This document shows positions 8,159 to 16,030 of a DNA stretch of 64,000 nucleotides, piece after piece (position 1 is the first letter of the stretch; every line of letters begins with the position of its first letter). The notes under the pieces are model-generated. The model was not told the DNA's origin. It was given only the letters and a program-made list of their open reading frames with translations, and did not search any database. The position numbers and the translations under genes were made by a program. This stretch comes from Halomonas ventosae (lineage in GTDB: Bacteria; Pseudomonadota; Gammaproteobacteria; Pseudomonadales; Halomonadaceae): positions 62,001 to 126,000 of the forward strand of contig NZ_SNZJ01000009.1 in assembly GCF_004363555.1 (NCBI RefSeq). The letters are read 5' to 3'.

Positions 8159-9332
8159 GACGGAGGGCTCCTTCGACGTCAGGATGTTCGGGGGCGGCGG
8201 GGGAGGCGTCGGCGGCGCTGCCGCCCCGGGAGGCCTGGCGCCACGGCACGAAGAGGTCGACCAACAGGAGGGCGGCGAGCCACAGGCCGAAGGTGCCGAC
8301 GATGCCGAGAATGCCGGACGAGCCGGCGGGGATGCCGTAGTGGTGGAAGCCGGCGCTGTGGCGGGCCACGGTCTGCACGTCCATCAGCACCACCCAGCGG
8401 AACATCCAGCCGACGTGCAGGGCCACCAGGCCGAGCACCCAGGCCCAGGCGTAGAGTGCCGGGCGGCGTGAGGCGGGGCGGGTGAGCAGGTAGAGCACGG
8501 CGCCGAACAGCACCAGGCCGGTGAGGCCACCCCACAGGGCGGTGCTGCGCCACTCGGCGCTGTCGCGCACGGATTCCATCGCCGCGGCCACGGAGCCGAC
8601 GTTGGCGTTGATGCCGTCGAGGAACCAGCTGCCGGCGACGAGTCCGGCCACCAGGCAGGCCCCCAGCATCACCTTGAGCATCTGCCGACTGACCGTGGTG
8701 CTGCGCTCACCGGCCACGCGGTTGAGCACCAGGGTCAGGCCGGTAGCGGCGATGAAGCCGGTGGCCACGAACATCGGCGGCAGCCAGACGGTGTGCCACA
8801 GCGGACGGGCCTTGACGATGGCCACCTCGGCGCCGGTATAGAGCATGATGCCGGTGGAGAGGGCCAGGGTCCCCAGACCCACCAGCACCACCAGGGCGCG
8901 CGGGGTGGGAGCGGAGCCGAAGGACAACCAGTGGGCGACGAAGCCCTTGAGCCCGGGGGCCTGGCGATGGGCCTGCAGCGCCGGACGCCAGGCGAGCCAG
9001 GCCAGCACGATCACGCCGACCACGTAGAGGGGCAGCACCAGGCTGCCGACGGACATCCAGGAGTGGCTGTTGGCGTAGGCATAGAAGTGCCAGAAGCGCA
9101 GCGGCTGGTGCAGGTCGGCGAGCAGCGCCACCGGCGCCACCAGGGTGGTGGTGAGGCAGGCGAGCAGCGCCAGGCGTGCGGTGGGCAGCCAGGCTTTCCT
9201 GCCGAATACCAGCGCGGGGGCGGCCAGCCACAGGGTGGCGTAGGAGAGCGCGATCATGAAGAAGTACTGCACCGCCCAGGGGTACCAGGCGATGTCGTAG
9301 CGCGGGGCGAGCAGCTCAATGGTGGAATTCAT
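8151..9332 (-). CDS. ttrC: NrfD/PsrC-like membrane quinol dehydrogenase subunit (TtrC-like)
   Basis: A 393-residue polytopic inner-membrane protein with about nine hydrophobic segments and polar tails, of the NrfD/PsrC type. It should oxidise quinol and pass electrons to the iron-sulfur subunit and then to the Mo subunit. It is longer than typical NrfD (~320) and closer to TtrC. The start ATG at 9332 has AAGGAG upstream and overlaps the end of the ttrB-like gene by 17 bp, so the three genes are translationally coupled. The C-terminal ~30 residues are Ala/Pro/Ser-rich and probably disordered. Confidence 0.82.
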   Translation of the reverse strand: MNSTIELLAPRYDIAWYPWAVQYFFMIALSYATLWLAAPALVFGRKAWLPTARLALLACLTTTLVAPVALLADLHQPLRFWHFYAYANSHSWMSVGSLVLPLYVVGVIVLAWLAWRPALQAHRQAPGLKGFVAHWLSFGSAPTPRALVVLVGLGTLALSTGIMLYTGAEVAIVKARPLWHTVWLPPMFVATGFIAATGLTLVLNRVAGERSTTVSRQMLKVMLGACLVAGLVAGSWFLDGINANVGSVAAAMESVRDSAEWRSTALWGGLTGLVLFGAVLYLLTRPASRRPALYAWAWVLGLVALHVGWMFRWVVLMDVQTVARHSAGFHHYGIPAGSSGILGIVGTFGLWLAALLLVDLFVPWRQASRGGSAADASPAAPEHPDVEGALRHG

Positions 9333-10092
9333 AGCCCATCTCCTTGCCGTGGGGGTCGAGGACGTCCAGGGCGACCGGCTCGGCGTCGGGGCGAGTGACG
9401 AAGCGCTCGTCCATGCCGAGATAGAAGACCTGGGGCAGGGTGTTCTTCTCGGGCTGCAGCACCATCAGCTCGTCGCGGTGCTCGGCGATCATGCGGCTGA
9501 TCTGGCTCTCGGGGTCGCGCATGTCGCCGATGATCCGCGCGCCGCCTACGCAGCTCTCCACGCAGGCCGGCAGCAGGCCCGCCTCCAGGCGGTGGGCGCA
9601 GAAGGTGCACTTGTCGGCGGTCTGGGTGCGCTCGTTGATGAAGCGGGCGTCGTAGGGGCAGGCGTTGACGCAGTAGGCGCAGCCCACGCAGCGGTCGCTG
9701 TCCACCACCACGATGCCGTCCTGGCGCTGGAAGGTGGCCTCCACCGGGCAGACCGGCACGCAGGGCGGGTTCTCGCAGTGGTTGCACAGGCGCGGCAGCA
9801 TGAAGGTGGCGACCTCACCGGTCTCCTGGTGCGCCACCTCGTACTGGGAGACGGTGGTACGGAAGCTGCCCAGGGGGGCGGCGTTCTCGATATGGCACGA
9901 CACGGTGCAGGCCTGGCAGCCGATGCACTGGCGCAGGTCGATGAGCATGCCGTAGCGCTTGCTGGGATCGCCTTCACGGCGGGGCGGCTGCTGGTTGATG
10001 CCGGCGCTGGCGATGCTCGAGAGCGGTACCATCGCGGCGCCCGCGCTGAGGCGGGCCAGCTGGCCGAGCAGGGTGCGGCGAATGGGGTCCAT
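9316..10092 (-). CDS. ttrB: TtrB-like [4Fe-4S] ferredoxin subunit
   Basis: A 258-residue electron-transfer subunit with four cysteine clusters: CIGCQACTVSC, CNHCENPPCVPVC, CVGCAYCVNACP and CTFC with a later CVESC. This is the four-cluster NrfC/DmsB/TtrB pattern. The N terminus has paired arginines (PIRRTLLGQL) before a hydrophobic stretch, a Tat-like signal as in other periplasmic ttrB products. I chose the ATG at 10092 because GGAGG lies a few bases upstream; an upstream in-frame extension to 10170 runs into the promoter and has no ribosome site. First gene of ttrBCA. Confidence 0.85.
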   Translation of the reverse strand: MDPIRRTLLGQLARLSAGAAMVPLSSIASAGINQQPPRREGDPSKRYGMLIDLRQCIGCQACTVSCHIENAAPLGSFRTTVSQYEVAHQETGEVATFMLPRLCNHCENPPCVPVCPVEATFQRQDGIVVVDSDRCVGCAYCVNACPYDARFINERTQTADKCTFCAHRLEAGLLPACVESCVGGARIIGDMRDPESQISRMIAEHRDELMVLQPEKNTLPQVFYLGMDERFVTRPDAEPVALDVLDPHGKEMGYEFHH

Positions 10093-10181
10093 GGCGCCTC
10101 CGGTGGCCTGGTGGGGCGGCGTCTCCGCCTTAGGGACAAGGGTTGATACCGGAAGGCTACCTGCGACCAAGGTCTAGGCAC

Positions 10182-10195
10182 TTGATGTCAGTCAA
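10182..10195 (-). promoter_or_regulatory. FNR/Anr box upstream of ttrBCA-like operon
   Basis: TTGATGTCAGTCAA matches the FNR/Anr consensus TTGAT-N4-ATCAA at 9 of 10 positions. Its centre is about 96 bp upstream of the ttrB start. At the usual -41.5 spacing the transcript would begin near 10147, with TAGCCT (10154-10159 on the minus strand) as a weak -10. This implies activation under low oxygen. Confidence 0.7.
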
Positions 10196-10280
10196 GAGTT
10201 CGTTAGCAAGCTCTTAATCCTGGCATAATGTTCATTCAAATAGTTGAGAATAAAGGGCTTTCTGACGCCCGGCAGGCAAG

Positions 10281-10312
10281 AAAAAAACGCCCCGCGGGGA
10301 AGGCGGAGCGTT
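10281..10312 (-). terminator. Rho-independent terminator of the XRE-type gene
   Basis: On the minus strand ACGCTCCGC pairs with GCGGGGCGT (one G-U) around a 7-nt loop and is followed by seven T. It lies about 40 bp past the stop of the small regulator gene and insulates it from the ttr promoter. Confidence 0.85.
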
Positions 10313-10353
10313 CGCTGTTCGTCATCGAGTCGGCCTCCCGCGGGAGGGGGCGA

Positions 10354-10632
10354 TCAGGGCGGTGAGCCGCTCGGGTCGATGGTGCGATAGACGAGGCGGA
10401 GCTCGTCCACGGAGAGGTGCTCCAGTTTCCCCGAGAGGAGGTCGCTGATCTTCTGCATCGGCAGGCCTGCGCGGCGGGCGATTTCCTTGCTGCCCAGGTC
10501 CGACACGGCGATCAGCCGCGTGATGATGCGCATGAGGCGTGTACGTTTTTCCAGGTCCCTGACATCGAGGTCAGGGCAGCTTCGCGGGGGGTCGGTGAGT
10601 TCCGCGTGGGCGGTGTGACGTGCCGTGCTCAT
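10354..10632 (-). CDS. Small XRE-family helix-turn-helix protein (HTH_37-like)
   Basis: A 92-residue protein. Its C-terminal 60 residues form an XRE helix-turn-helix with the order ...SKEIARRAGLPMQKISDLLSGKLEHLSVDELR, which resembles the HTH_37/HigA-like antitoxin fold. The ATG at 10632 has GGAG seven bases upstream; extending the frame to 10932 would run through AT-richer DNA with no ribosome site. No toxin gene lies next to it, so it is either an orphan antitoxin-like regulator or a stand-alone repressor. It has its own terminator. Confidence 0.7.
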   Translation of the reverse strand: MSTARHTAHAELTDPPRSCPDLDVRDLEKRTRLMRIITRLIAVSDLGSKEIARRAGLPMQKISDLLSGKLEHLSVDELRLVYRTIDPSGSPP

Positions 10633-11030
10633 GATGCTCCAGTGGGCGGTTTCGACAGCCACACTATGGGGTCTATCCGACGATTTTGCCAGTATCGATT
10701 CGGTGATTCTTTGGTGTGAGATGAGGCCCTGTCGCGGGGTCGCCGTCCGGGGCAGGGTGTGCAGAATATCGAACCTTCCGGGCAGTCCGGCCGAGGGCTG
10801 GCAGATGGCGCCAGCGGCAGCTTCTGGATGCACATATCCTGATATTAACGGGCTTGTATTGTCCTGACCTGACGGGGATTCCTCGACTGCCATTGGCCAG
10901 TTGCGACAAATGTCTAGGCTCCGGGTGTTCAATATTCCTTGAACGTTTGTCCTTCGTTTACTATTTTTGTCGATGTTTTTAGGAAAAATCTTACATCATC
11001 ACAATCGACAACCGACGAGAAGAGGCTGAC
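10633..11030. other. Intergenic region between divergent XRE-type gene and APC permease
   Basis: This 398-bp gap holds the promoters of the two divergent genes. The right part (about 10930-11000) is clearly AT-richer than its surroundings and contains the TTGT-N5-TTTT site listed separately. I see no convincing additional gene. Confidence 0.5.
10967..10979 (+). promoter_or_regulatory. TTGT-N5-TTTT site, candidate CsiR/GlaR-type operator
   Basis: TTGTCGATGTTTT fits the TTGT-N5-TTTT pattern recalled for E. coli CsiR (GlaR), the repressor of the glaH-lhgO-gab operon. It lies 51 bp upstream of the permease start, in an AT-rich stretch. No csiR homologue is in the window, and chance occurrence in AT-rich DNA is possible. 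Confidence 0.35.
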
Positions 11031-12470
11031 ATGAACAACGAGACGTCCACGGAGACGCACCTGACGCGAGTCCTTGCCCGCAAGGACGTGCTGGCCCTGG
11101 CCTTCGGCGCCATGATCGGCTGGGGCTGGATCGTGCTGACCGGCAGCTGGATCCAGTCGGCCGGCAGCCTGGGGGCGATCACCGCCTTCCTGATCGGCGG
11201 GCTGATCATCGTGCTGGTGGGCCTGACCTATGCCGAGCTGGCCTCGGCGATGCCCCAGGTGGGCGGCGAGCACGTCTACAGCTACCGGGCCATGGGGCAC
11301 TTCGCCTCCTTCCTCTGTACTTGGGCGATCACCCTGGGCTACGTGAGCGTGGTGGCCTTCGAGGCCGTGGCGCTGCCCACCGTGGTGGAGCACCTCTTCC
11401 CGAATTATGCCGTGGGCAAGATGTGGAACATCGCCGGCTGGGACGTGAAGGCCACCTGGGTCGCCGTCGGCGTGGCGGGGTCGGTGCTGATGATGTGGAT
11501 CAACTACATCGGCGTGCGCACCGCCGCCCTGGTGCAGAAGGTGGTGACCCTGCTGATCCTGGCGGTGGGCATCCTGTTCATCACCGGGGCCCTGTTTCAG
11601 GGCAGTACCGAGACCATGCAGCCGCTGTTCAGCGTCGAGGAGGGCGTGATGGGCGGCATCATGATGGTGATCATCATGGTGCCCTTCATGTTCGTCGGCT
11701 TCGACGTCATTCCCCAGGCCGCCGAGGAGATCAACCTGCCGTTCCGCGAGATCGGCCGGGTGCTGATGATCTCGGTGATCCTGGCGGTGTTCTGGTACTC
11801 CTTCATCATCCTGGGGACCGCGCTGATGCTCGATCCCGAGGCGCTGGGCGCGAGCTCCCTGGCGGTGCCGGATGCCATGCAGGCGGCCTTCCAGGCGCCC
11901 TGGGCCGGCAACCTGATGATCCTGGCCGGCATCGCGGGCATCATCACCAGCTGGAACGCCTTCTACATCGGCGGCTCGCGGGCCATCTATGCCCTGGCGC
12001 ACTCCGGCATGCTGCCGGCCTTCCTGGCCAAGCTGCACCCGAAGCATCGCACCCCGACCAACGCCATCCTGGTGATGGGGGCGCTCTCTTCCATCGCGCC
12101 CTTCTTCGGCCGCCAGGCGCTGGTCTGGCTGGTGGTGGCCGGTGGCCTGGGCATCGTCATCGCCTACCTCTTCGTGGCGCTCTCCTTCGTGGTGCTGCGC
12201 CGGCGCGAGCCGGAGATGGCGCGCCCCTTCCGGGTCCGCCGTGGCAAGACCGTGGGGGCCCTGTCGGTGATCCTGTCGGTGATGCTGATCGGCATGTACC
12301 TGCCCGGCAGCCCCTCGGCGCTCTCCACCATCGAGTGGTTCATGTTCGCCGGCTGGATGGCGATCGGCCTGGTCCTCTATGCCTGGTCGCGACACCGCTA
12401 TGGCGTCGCCTACAGCGACACCATGATGAAGCGCGAGCTGGCCGGCGCGGATCCCTATCCCGGTCGCTGA
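11031..12470 (+). CDS. APC-superfamily amino-acid permease
   Basis: A 479-residue inner-membrane transporter with about 12 hydrophobic segments and the APC signature in TM1 (GAMIGWGWIVLTGSWI) plus the YAELASAMPQVGGEHVYSY block. It lies upstream of glaH and lhgO, so the cargo is plausibly glutarate-pathway related (lysine, 5-aminovalerate, GABA or similar), but this rests on context only. It ends in its own strong terminator and is therefore probably transcribed separately from glaH. The start is supported by GAAGAGG upstream of the ATG. Confidence 0.85.
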   Translation: MNNETSTETHLTRVLARKDVLALAFGAMIGWGWIVLTGSWIQSAGSLGAITAFLIGGLIIVLVGLTYAELASAMPQVGGEHVYSYRAMGHFASFLCTWAITLGYVSVVAFEAVALPTVVEHLFPNYAVGKMWNIAGWDVKATWVAVGVAGSVLMMWINYIGVRTAALVQKVVTLLILAVGILFITGALFQGSTETMQPLFSVEEGVMGGIMMVIIMVPFMFVGFDVIPQAAEEINLPFREIGRVLMISVILAVFWYSFIILGTALMLDPEALGASSLAVPDAMQAAFQAPWAGNLMILAGIAGIITSWNAFYIGGSRAIYALAHSGMLPAFLAKLHPKHRTPTNAILVMGALSSIAPFFGRQALVWLVVAGGLGIVIAYLFVALSFVVLRRREPEMARPFRVRRGKTVGALSVILSVMLIGMYLPGSPSALSTIEWFMFAGWMAIGLVLYAWSRHRYGVAYSDTMMKRELAGADPYPGR

Positions 12471-12487
12471 TCCCTGGTGCGACAGAC

Positions 12488-12514
12488 GGCCGCCCCTTTA
12501 GTCCCGGGGCGGCC
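12488..12514 (+). repeat. Perfect 9-bp inverted repeat after permease gene
   Basis: GGCCGCCCC and its reverse complement are separated by 9 nt, 18 bp past the permease stop. There is no U-run, so it probably acts as a 3'-end hairpin, with the true terminator 17 bp further on. Confidence 0.5.
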
Positions 12515-12530
12515 ATCGACAACAGGACGT

Positions 12531-12561
12531 AAAGGATGGCCACTGGCCGTCCTTTATTTTT
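12531..12561 (+). terminator. Rho-independent terminator after the APC permease
   Basis: AAAGGA-T-GGCC pairs with GGCC-G-TCCTTT (11 bp with one G-U) around a 3-nt loop and is followed by ATTTTT. It separates the permease from the glaH promoter, whose -35 overlaps the terminator tail. Confidence 0.85.
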
Positions 12562-12589
12562 GACAAAAACAAAAAATATAGATATTTTT
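12560..12589 (+). promoter_or_regulatory. glaH promoter overlapped by an 18-bp palindrome
   Basis: TTGACA at 12560-12565 and TATTTT at 12583-12588 are separated by 17 bp, a good sigma-70 promoter. AAAAATAT-AG-ATATTTTT (12572-12589) is a perfect inverted repeat covering the -10, well placed for a repressor. This is the most AT-rich segment near glaH. Confidence 0.6.
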
Positions 12590-12624
12590 AGATTGTGTCC
12601 ACGTAACGCCATGGAGCCCCTGAC

Positions 12625-13605
12625 ATGACCGTACTGACCCAGCTTCCCGAGACCGCCATGCCCCTGCCCGCCGACATCCGCGGCTTCACGCTGGCCCCCT
12701 CCGCCCAGTCGCCGCGCCTGCTGCAGCTGACCGTCAGCCGCGAGGTCGTCGAGGCCTTCCTCGAGGCCGTCGCCGAGTGGCCGGTGCAGGCCCTGGAGTA
12801 CAAGTCCATGCTGCGCTTCCGCGTGGCGAAGATCCTCGACGACCTGTGCGACAACACCCTGCAGCCGGTGCTGGTCAACACCCTGGTGGATCGCACCACC
12901 GGTGGCTTCCAGGTGGTTCCCGAAGGGCTCGACTCCGTCGAGCAGGCCGACGAGATGGTCAAGGTGGCCACCGCCGTGGCGCACCTGATGGGGCGTTCCA
13001 ACTACGACGCCATGAGCGGCCAGTACTATGCCCGCTTCGTGGTGCGCAACGTCGACGAGTCCGACAGCTACCTGCGCCAGCCGCACCGCGTGATGGAACT
13101 GCACAACGACGGCACCTTCGTCGAACAGGACACCGACTACGTGCTGATGATGAAGATCGACGAGCAGCACATGGAGGGCGGCAACTCCCTGCTGCTGCAC
13201 CTGGACGACTGGGAGGGGCTGGAGCGCTTCTATCACCACCCGCTTGCACGCCGGGCGATGCGCTGGACCGCGCCGCCCAGCAAGAACGTCGCCAAGGATG
13301 TCTACCATGCGGTCTTCGACGTGGACGCCAGCGGCCTGCCGATCATGTCCTACATCGACCAGTTCGTGCAGCCCAAGGACTTCGAGGAGGGCAACTGGCT
13401 GACCGACCTCTCCGAGTCGCTCGAGAACAGCCCGGCGATCCTCTCGGTGCCCAACCCGGTGGGCAGCTTCCTGCTGATCAACAACCACTTCTGGCTGCAC
13501 GGCCGGGATCGCTTCACGCCCCACCCGGAGCTGCGCCGCGAACTGATGCGCCAGCGGGGCTACTTCACCCATGCCAAGACCCTGCGCAACCCGCGCCAGT
13601 CTTGA
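12625..13605 (+). CDS. glaH: Glutarate 2-hydroxylase GlaH (CsiD)
   Basis: A 326-residue Fe(II)/2-oxoglutarate-dependent dioxygenase that converts glutarate to L-2-hydroxyglutarate in lysine catabolism. The metal triad His160-x-Asp162 and His292 and the 2-oxoglutarate-binding Arg311 fall at the same residue numbers as in E. coli GlaH, and the length is the same. LhgO follows 100 bp downstream and oxidises the product, so the pair forms the standard glutarate-to-2-oxoglutarate route. Transcription probably starts from the promoter at 12560-12588. No gabD or gabT follows, unlike the E. coli operon. Confidence 0.95.
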   Translation: MTVLTQLPETAMPLPADIRGFTLAPSAQSPRLLQLTVSREVVEAFLEAVAEWPVQALEYKSMLRFRVAKILDDLCDNTLQPVLVNTLVDRTTGGFQVVPEGLDSVEQADEMVKVATAVAHLMGRSNYDAMSGQYYARFVVRNVDESDSYLRQPHRVMELHNDGTFVEQDTDYVLMMKIDEQHMEGGNSLLLHLDDWEGLERFYHHPLARRAMRWTAPPSKNVAKDVYHAVFDVDASGLPIMSYIDQFVQPKDFEEGNWLTDLSESLENSPAILSVPNPVGSFLLINNHFWLHGRDRFTPHPELRRELMRQRGYFTHAKTLRNPRQS

Positions 13606-13654
13606 GCAGAGCGAGCCGAGGCGCCGCGAGGCGACCGGCGGGTTAGACTGACGA

Positions 13655-13680
13655 GGCCACGCCGTGACCACGGCGTGGCC
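13655..13680 (+). repeat. Perfect 12-bp inverted repeat between glaH and lhgO
   Basis: GGCCACGCCGTG and its reverse complement are separated by only 2 nt, ending 25 bp before the lhgO start. A hairpin here could tune read-through, mRNA stability or access to the lhgO ribosome site. No U-run follows. Confidence 0.5.
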
Positions 13681-13705
13681 GTCTCATGGGAGGAGCGAGG
13701 ACGGC

Positions 13706-14902
13706 ATGTACGATTTCATCATCATCGGCGGCGGCATCCTGGGCATGTCCACCGCCATGCAGCTCAAGCAGGCCTATCCGGACCGCCGCATGCTGGTGGT
13801 GGAGAAGGAGCGCGAGGCGGCGTGCCACCAGACCGGCCACAACAGCGGCGTGATCCACGCCGGGGTCTACTACACGCCCGGCAGTCTCAAGGCGCGCTTC
13901 TGCCTGGAGGGCAACCGCGCCACCAAGGCCTTCTGCGAGGCCCACGCCATCCCCTACGACAGCTGCGGCAAGCTGCTGGTGGCCACCAACGACCTGGAGA
14001 TGCAGCGCATGCAGGCGCTGTGGGAGCGCACCGAGGCCAACGGCCTGGAGCGCGAGTGGCTGGGCCCCGAGGCGCTCGCCGAGCGAGAGCCCAACATCAC
14101 CGGGGTCGGCGGCATCTTCGTGCCCTCCAGCGGCATCGTCGACTACGCCGCGGTGACCCGGGCCATGGCCGCCGAGTTCGAGCGGATGGGCGGCGAGGTC
14201 CGCTACGGGGCGGAGGTTACCGCCCTGGAGGAGCGGCGCCAGGAGGTGGTGGTGACCACCGGCGCCGGCGAGTTCACCGGGCGCTACCTCGTGACCTGCT
14301 CGGGGCTGATGGCCGACCGGGTGGTGCGCATGCTGGGCCAGGATCCCGGCTTCACCATCTGCCCCTTCCGCGGCGAGTACTATCGGCTGCCGGAGAAGCA
14401 CAACGACATCGTCAACCACCTGATCTACCCGATCCCCGACCCCTCCATGCCCTTCCTGGGCGTGCACCTGACGCGGATGATCGACGGTTCGGTCACCGTG
14501 GGCCCCAATGCGGTGCTCGCCTTCAAGCGCGAGGGCTATCGCCGGCGCGACGTGTCCCTCGGTGACATGGCGAGGATGTTCAGCGACCCGGGCATCCTCA
14601 AGGTGCTGGGCCGCAACCTGAAACCGGGCCTCACGGAAATGAAGAACTCGCTGCACAGGCGCGGGTATCTGGAACTGGTGCGCAAGTACTGCCCGAGCCT
14701 GGGCCTGGAGGACCTGGGGCCCTACCCGGCCGGGGTGCGGGCCCAGGCGGTGTCCCGTGACGGCAAGCTGGTGGACGACTTCCTGTTCGTCAACACGCCG
14801 CGCACCGTCAACGTGGGCAATGCGCCCTCGCCGGCGGCCACCTCGGCGATCCCCATCGGCGCCCATATCGTCGACAAGGTGAAGGCGCTGGTCGAGGCGT
14901 GA
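13706..14902 (+). CDS. lhgO: L-2-hydroxyglutarate dehydrogenase/oxidase LhgO
   Basis: A 398-residue DAO-type flavoprotein that oxidises L-2-hydroxyglutarate to 2-oxoglutarate and feeds electrons to the quinone pool. The FAD-binding GxGxxG motif is at the very N terminus (IIIGGGILGMS), followed by the HQTGHNSGVIHAGVYY block typical of LhgO. The ATG at 13706 starts directly before the Rossmann strand, with GGAGG-like bases upstream; earlier in-frame starts would add a non-homologous leader. It acts directly on the GlaH product. Confidence 0.93.
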   Translation: MYDFIIIGGGILGMSTAMQLKQAYPDRRMLVVEKEREAACHQTGHNSGVIHAGVYYTPGSLKARFCLEGNRATKAFCEAHAIPYDSCGKLLVATNDLEMQRMQALWERTEANGLEREWLGPEALAEREPNITGVGGIFVPSSGIVDYAAVTRAMAAEFERMGGEVRYGAEVTALEERRQEVVVTTGAGEFTGRYLVTCSGLMADRVVRMLGQDPGFTICPFRGEYYRLPEKHNDIVNHLIYPIPDPSMPFLGVHLTRMIDGSVTVGPNAVLAFKREGYRRRDVSLGDMARMFSDPGILKVLGRNLKPGLTEMKNSLHRRGYLELVRKYCPSLGLEDLGPYPAGVRAQAVSRDGKLVDDFLFVNTPRTVNVGNAPSPAATSAIPIGAHIVDKVKALVEA

Positions 14903-14916
14903 GGCGAGGGTTCGAC

Positions 14917-14943
14917 CTTGGGGGAATTGCCGAAAATCCCAAG
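14917..14943. repeat. Inverted repeat CTTGGG-N15-CCCAAG after lhgO
   Basis: Six-base arms with a 15-nt spacer, 15 bp past the lhgO stop. It could be an operator for the TAXI transporter downstream or a weak 3' hairpin; spacing and lack of a U-run favour the former only weakly. Confidence 0.3.
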
Positions 14944-14969
14944 GAACGTAGAAATAGTGGTATTGGGTT

Positions 14970-14996
14970 CTCACGCAGCGACCGTGCTAGCGTGAG
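14970..14996. promoter_or_regulatory. Inverted repeat upstream of TAXI-TRAP operon, candidate operator
   Basis: CTCACGC and GCGTGAG are perfect arms separated by 13 nt, about 70 bp upstream of the solute-binding protein start. The geometry suits a dimeric regulator. The regulator is unknown and none is encoded next to this operon. Confidence 0.4.
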
Positions 14997-15066
14997 ATGG
15001 GGCGCCACGAGATGCCGGCGCCGAGACACTCCACAATAAACCTGGTTCCAGGACCGGAGGATTGCC

Positions 15067-16026
15067 ATGCGTTTCTTCAAGTACGCCGCCGCCGCCACGC
15101 TGCTGGCCACGGCCCCCCTGGCTGCCGCCCAGCAGCTCTCCATCGCCACCGGCGGTACCGGCGGTACCTACTATCCCTACGGGGGTGGCCTGGCCGAGCT
15201 GATCGGCAACCACATCGAGGGGGCCGAGGCCGTTGCCGAGGTCACCGGTGCCTCCGTGGAGAACATGGGGCTGGTGTGGCGCGGTGACTCCGACCTCGCC
15301 CTGGCGCTGGCCGACACCGTCTACCAGGCCTACAACGGCACCGGCGACTTCGAGGGCCGCCAGCTGGAGAATATCCGCGCCCTGGCCTCCATCTACCCCA
15401 ACGCCGTGCAGATCGTCACCCTGGCCGATTCCGGCATCGAGTCGCTTTCCGACCTCGAGGGCAAGACGGTCTCCGTGGGCGCGCCGGGCAGCGGTACCGA
15501 GGTCAATGCCCAGGCACTGCTCGAGGCCAACGGCATCAGCTACGACGATTTCGACCCGCGGCGCCTGAACTTCAACGAGACCGCCGACGCCATCCGCGAT
15601 GGCGACATCGATGCCGGCTTCTGGAGCGTGGGCCCGCCCACCAGTTCGATCATGAACCTGGCCACCACCCGCGACATCCGCCTGGTCGGCCTGAGCCAGG
15701 AGGAGATCGACAAGGCCAAGGAGGCCGAGCCTGTCTTCGCCGCCTACAAGCTGAAGGCCGGCCTCTACGAGGGCATGGACGAGGCGGTGCAGAGCATCGG
15801 CATCCCCAACGTGCTGGCGGTGAGCAGCGAGATGGACGAGGAGCTGGCCTACCAGATCACCAAGGTGCTCTTCGAGCAGACCGACGAGCTGATCGCCATC
15901 CACCCGGCGGCCAATGACACCACCGTGGAGTTCAGCGTGGAGTCGACCCCGATTGCCTTCCATCCGGGCGCGCTGCGCTACTACGAGGAGGTGGGCGCCG
16001 AGATCCAGGACCACCAGCGCCCCTGA
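15067..16026 (+). CDS. TAXI-family TRAP transporter solute-binding protein
   Basis: A 319-residue periplasmic binding protein. An N-terminal signal peptide (MRFFKYAAAATLLATAPLAAA, cut after AxA) precedes the TAXI signature SIATGGTGGTYYPYGGGLAELI. The body contains VSVGAPGSGTEV and DAGFWSVGPPTSS, also typical of the family. It delivers a substrate, often a dicarboxylate or glutamate-like compound, to the fused permease at 16566. CGGAGG lies before the ATG. The substrate cannot be read from the sequence. Confidence 0.92.
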   Translation: MRFFKYAAAATLLATAPLAAAQQLSIATGGTGGTYYPYGGGLAELIGNHIEGAEAVAEVTGASVENMGLVWRGDSDLALALADTVYQAYNGTGDFEGRQLENIRALASIYPNAVQIVTLADSGIESLSDLEGKTVSVGAPGSGTEVNAQALLEANGISYDDFDPRRLNFNETADAIRDGDIDAGFWSVGPPTSSIMNLATTRDIRLVGLSQEEIDKAKEAEPVFAAYKLKAGLYEGMDEAVQSIGIPNVLAVSSEMDEELAYQITKVLFEQTDELIAIHPAANDTTVEFSVESTPIAFHPGALRYYEEVGAEIQDHQRP

Positions 16027-16030
16027 GGCG

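Noticed and set aside
10633..10932. Extended N terminus of the XRE-type protein
   Set aside because: No ribosome site or conserved residues; the ATG at 10632 has GGAG at good spacing.
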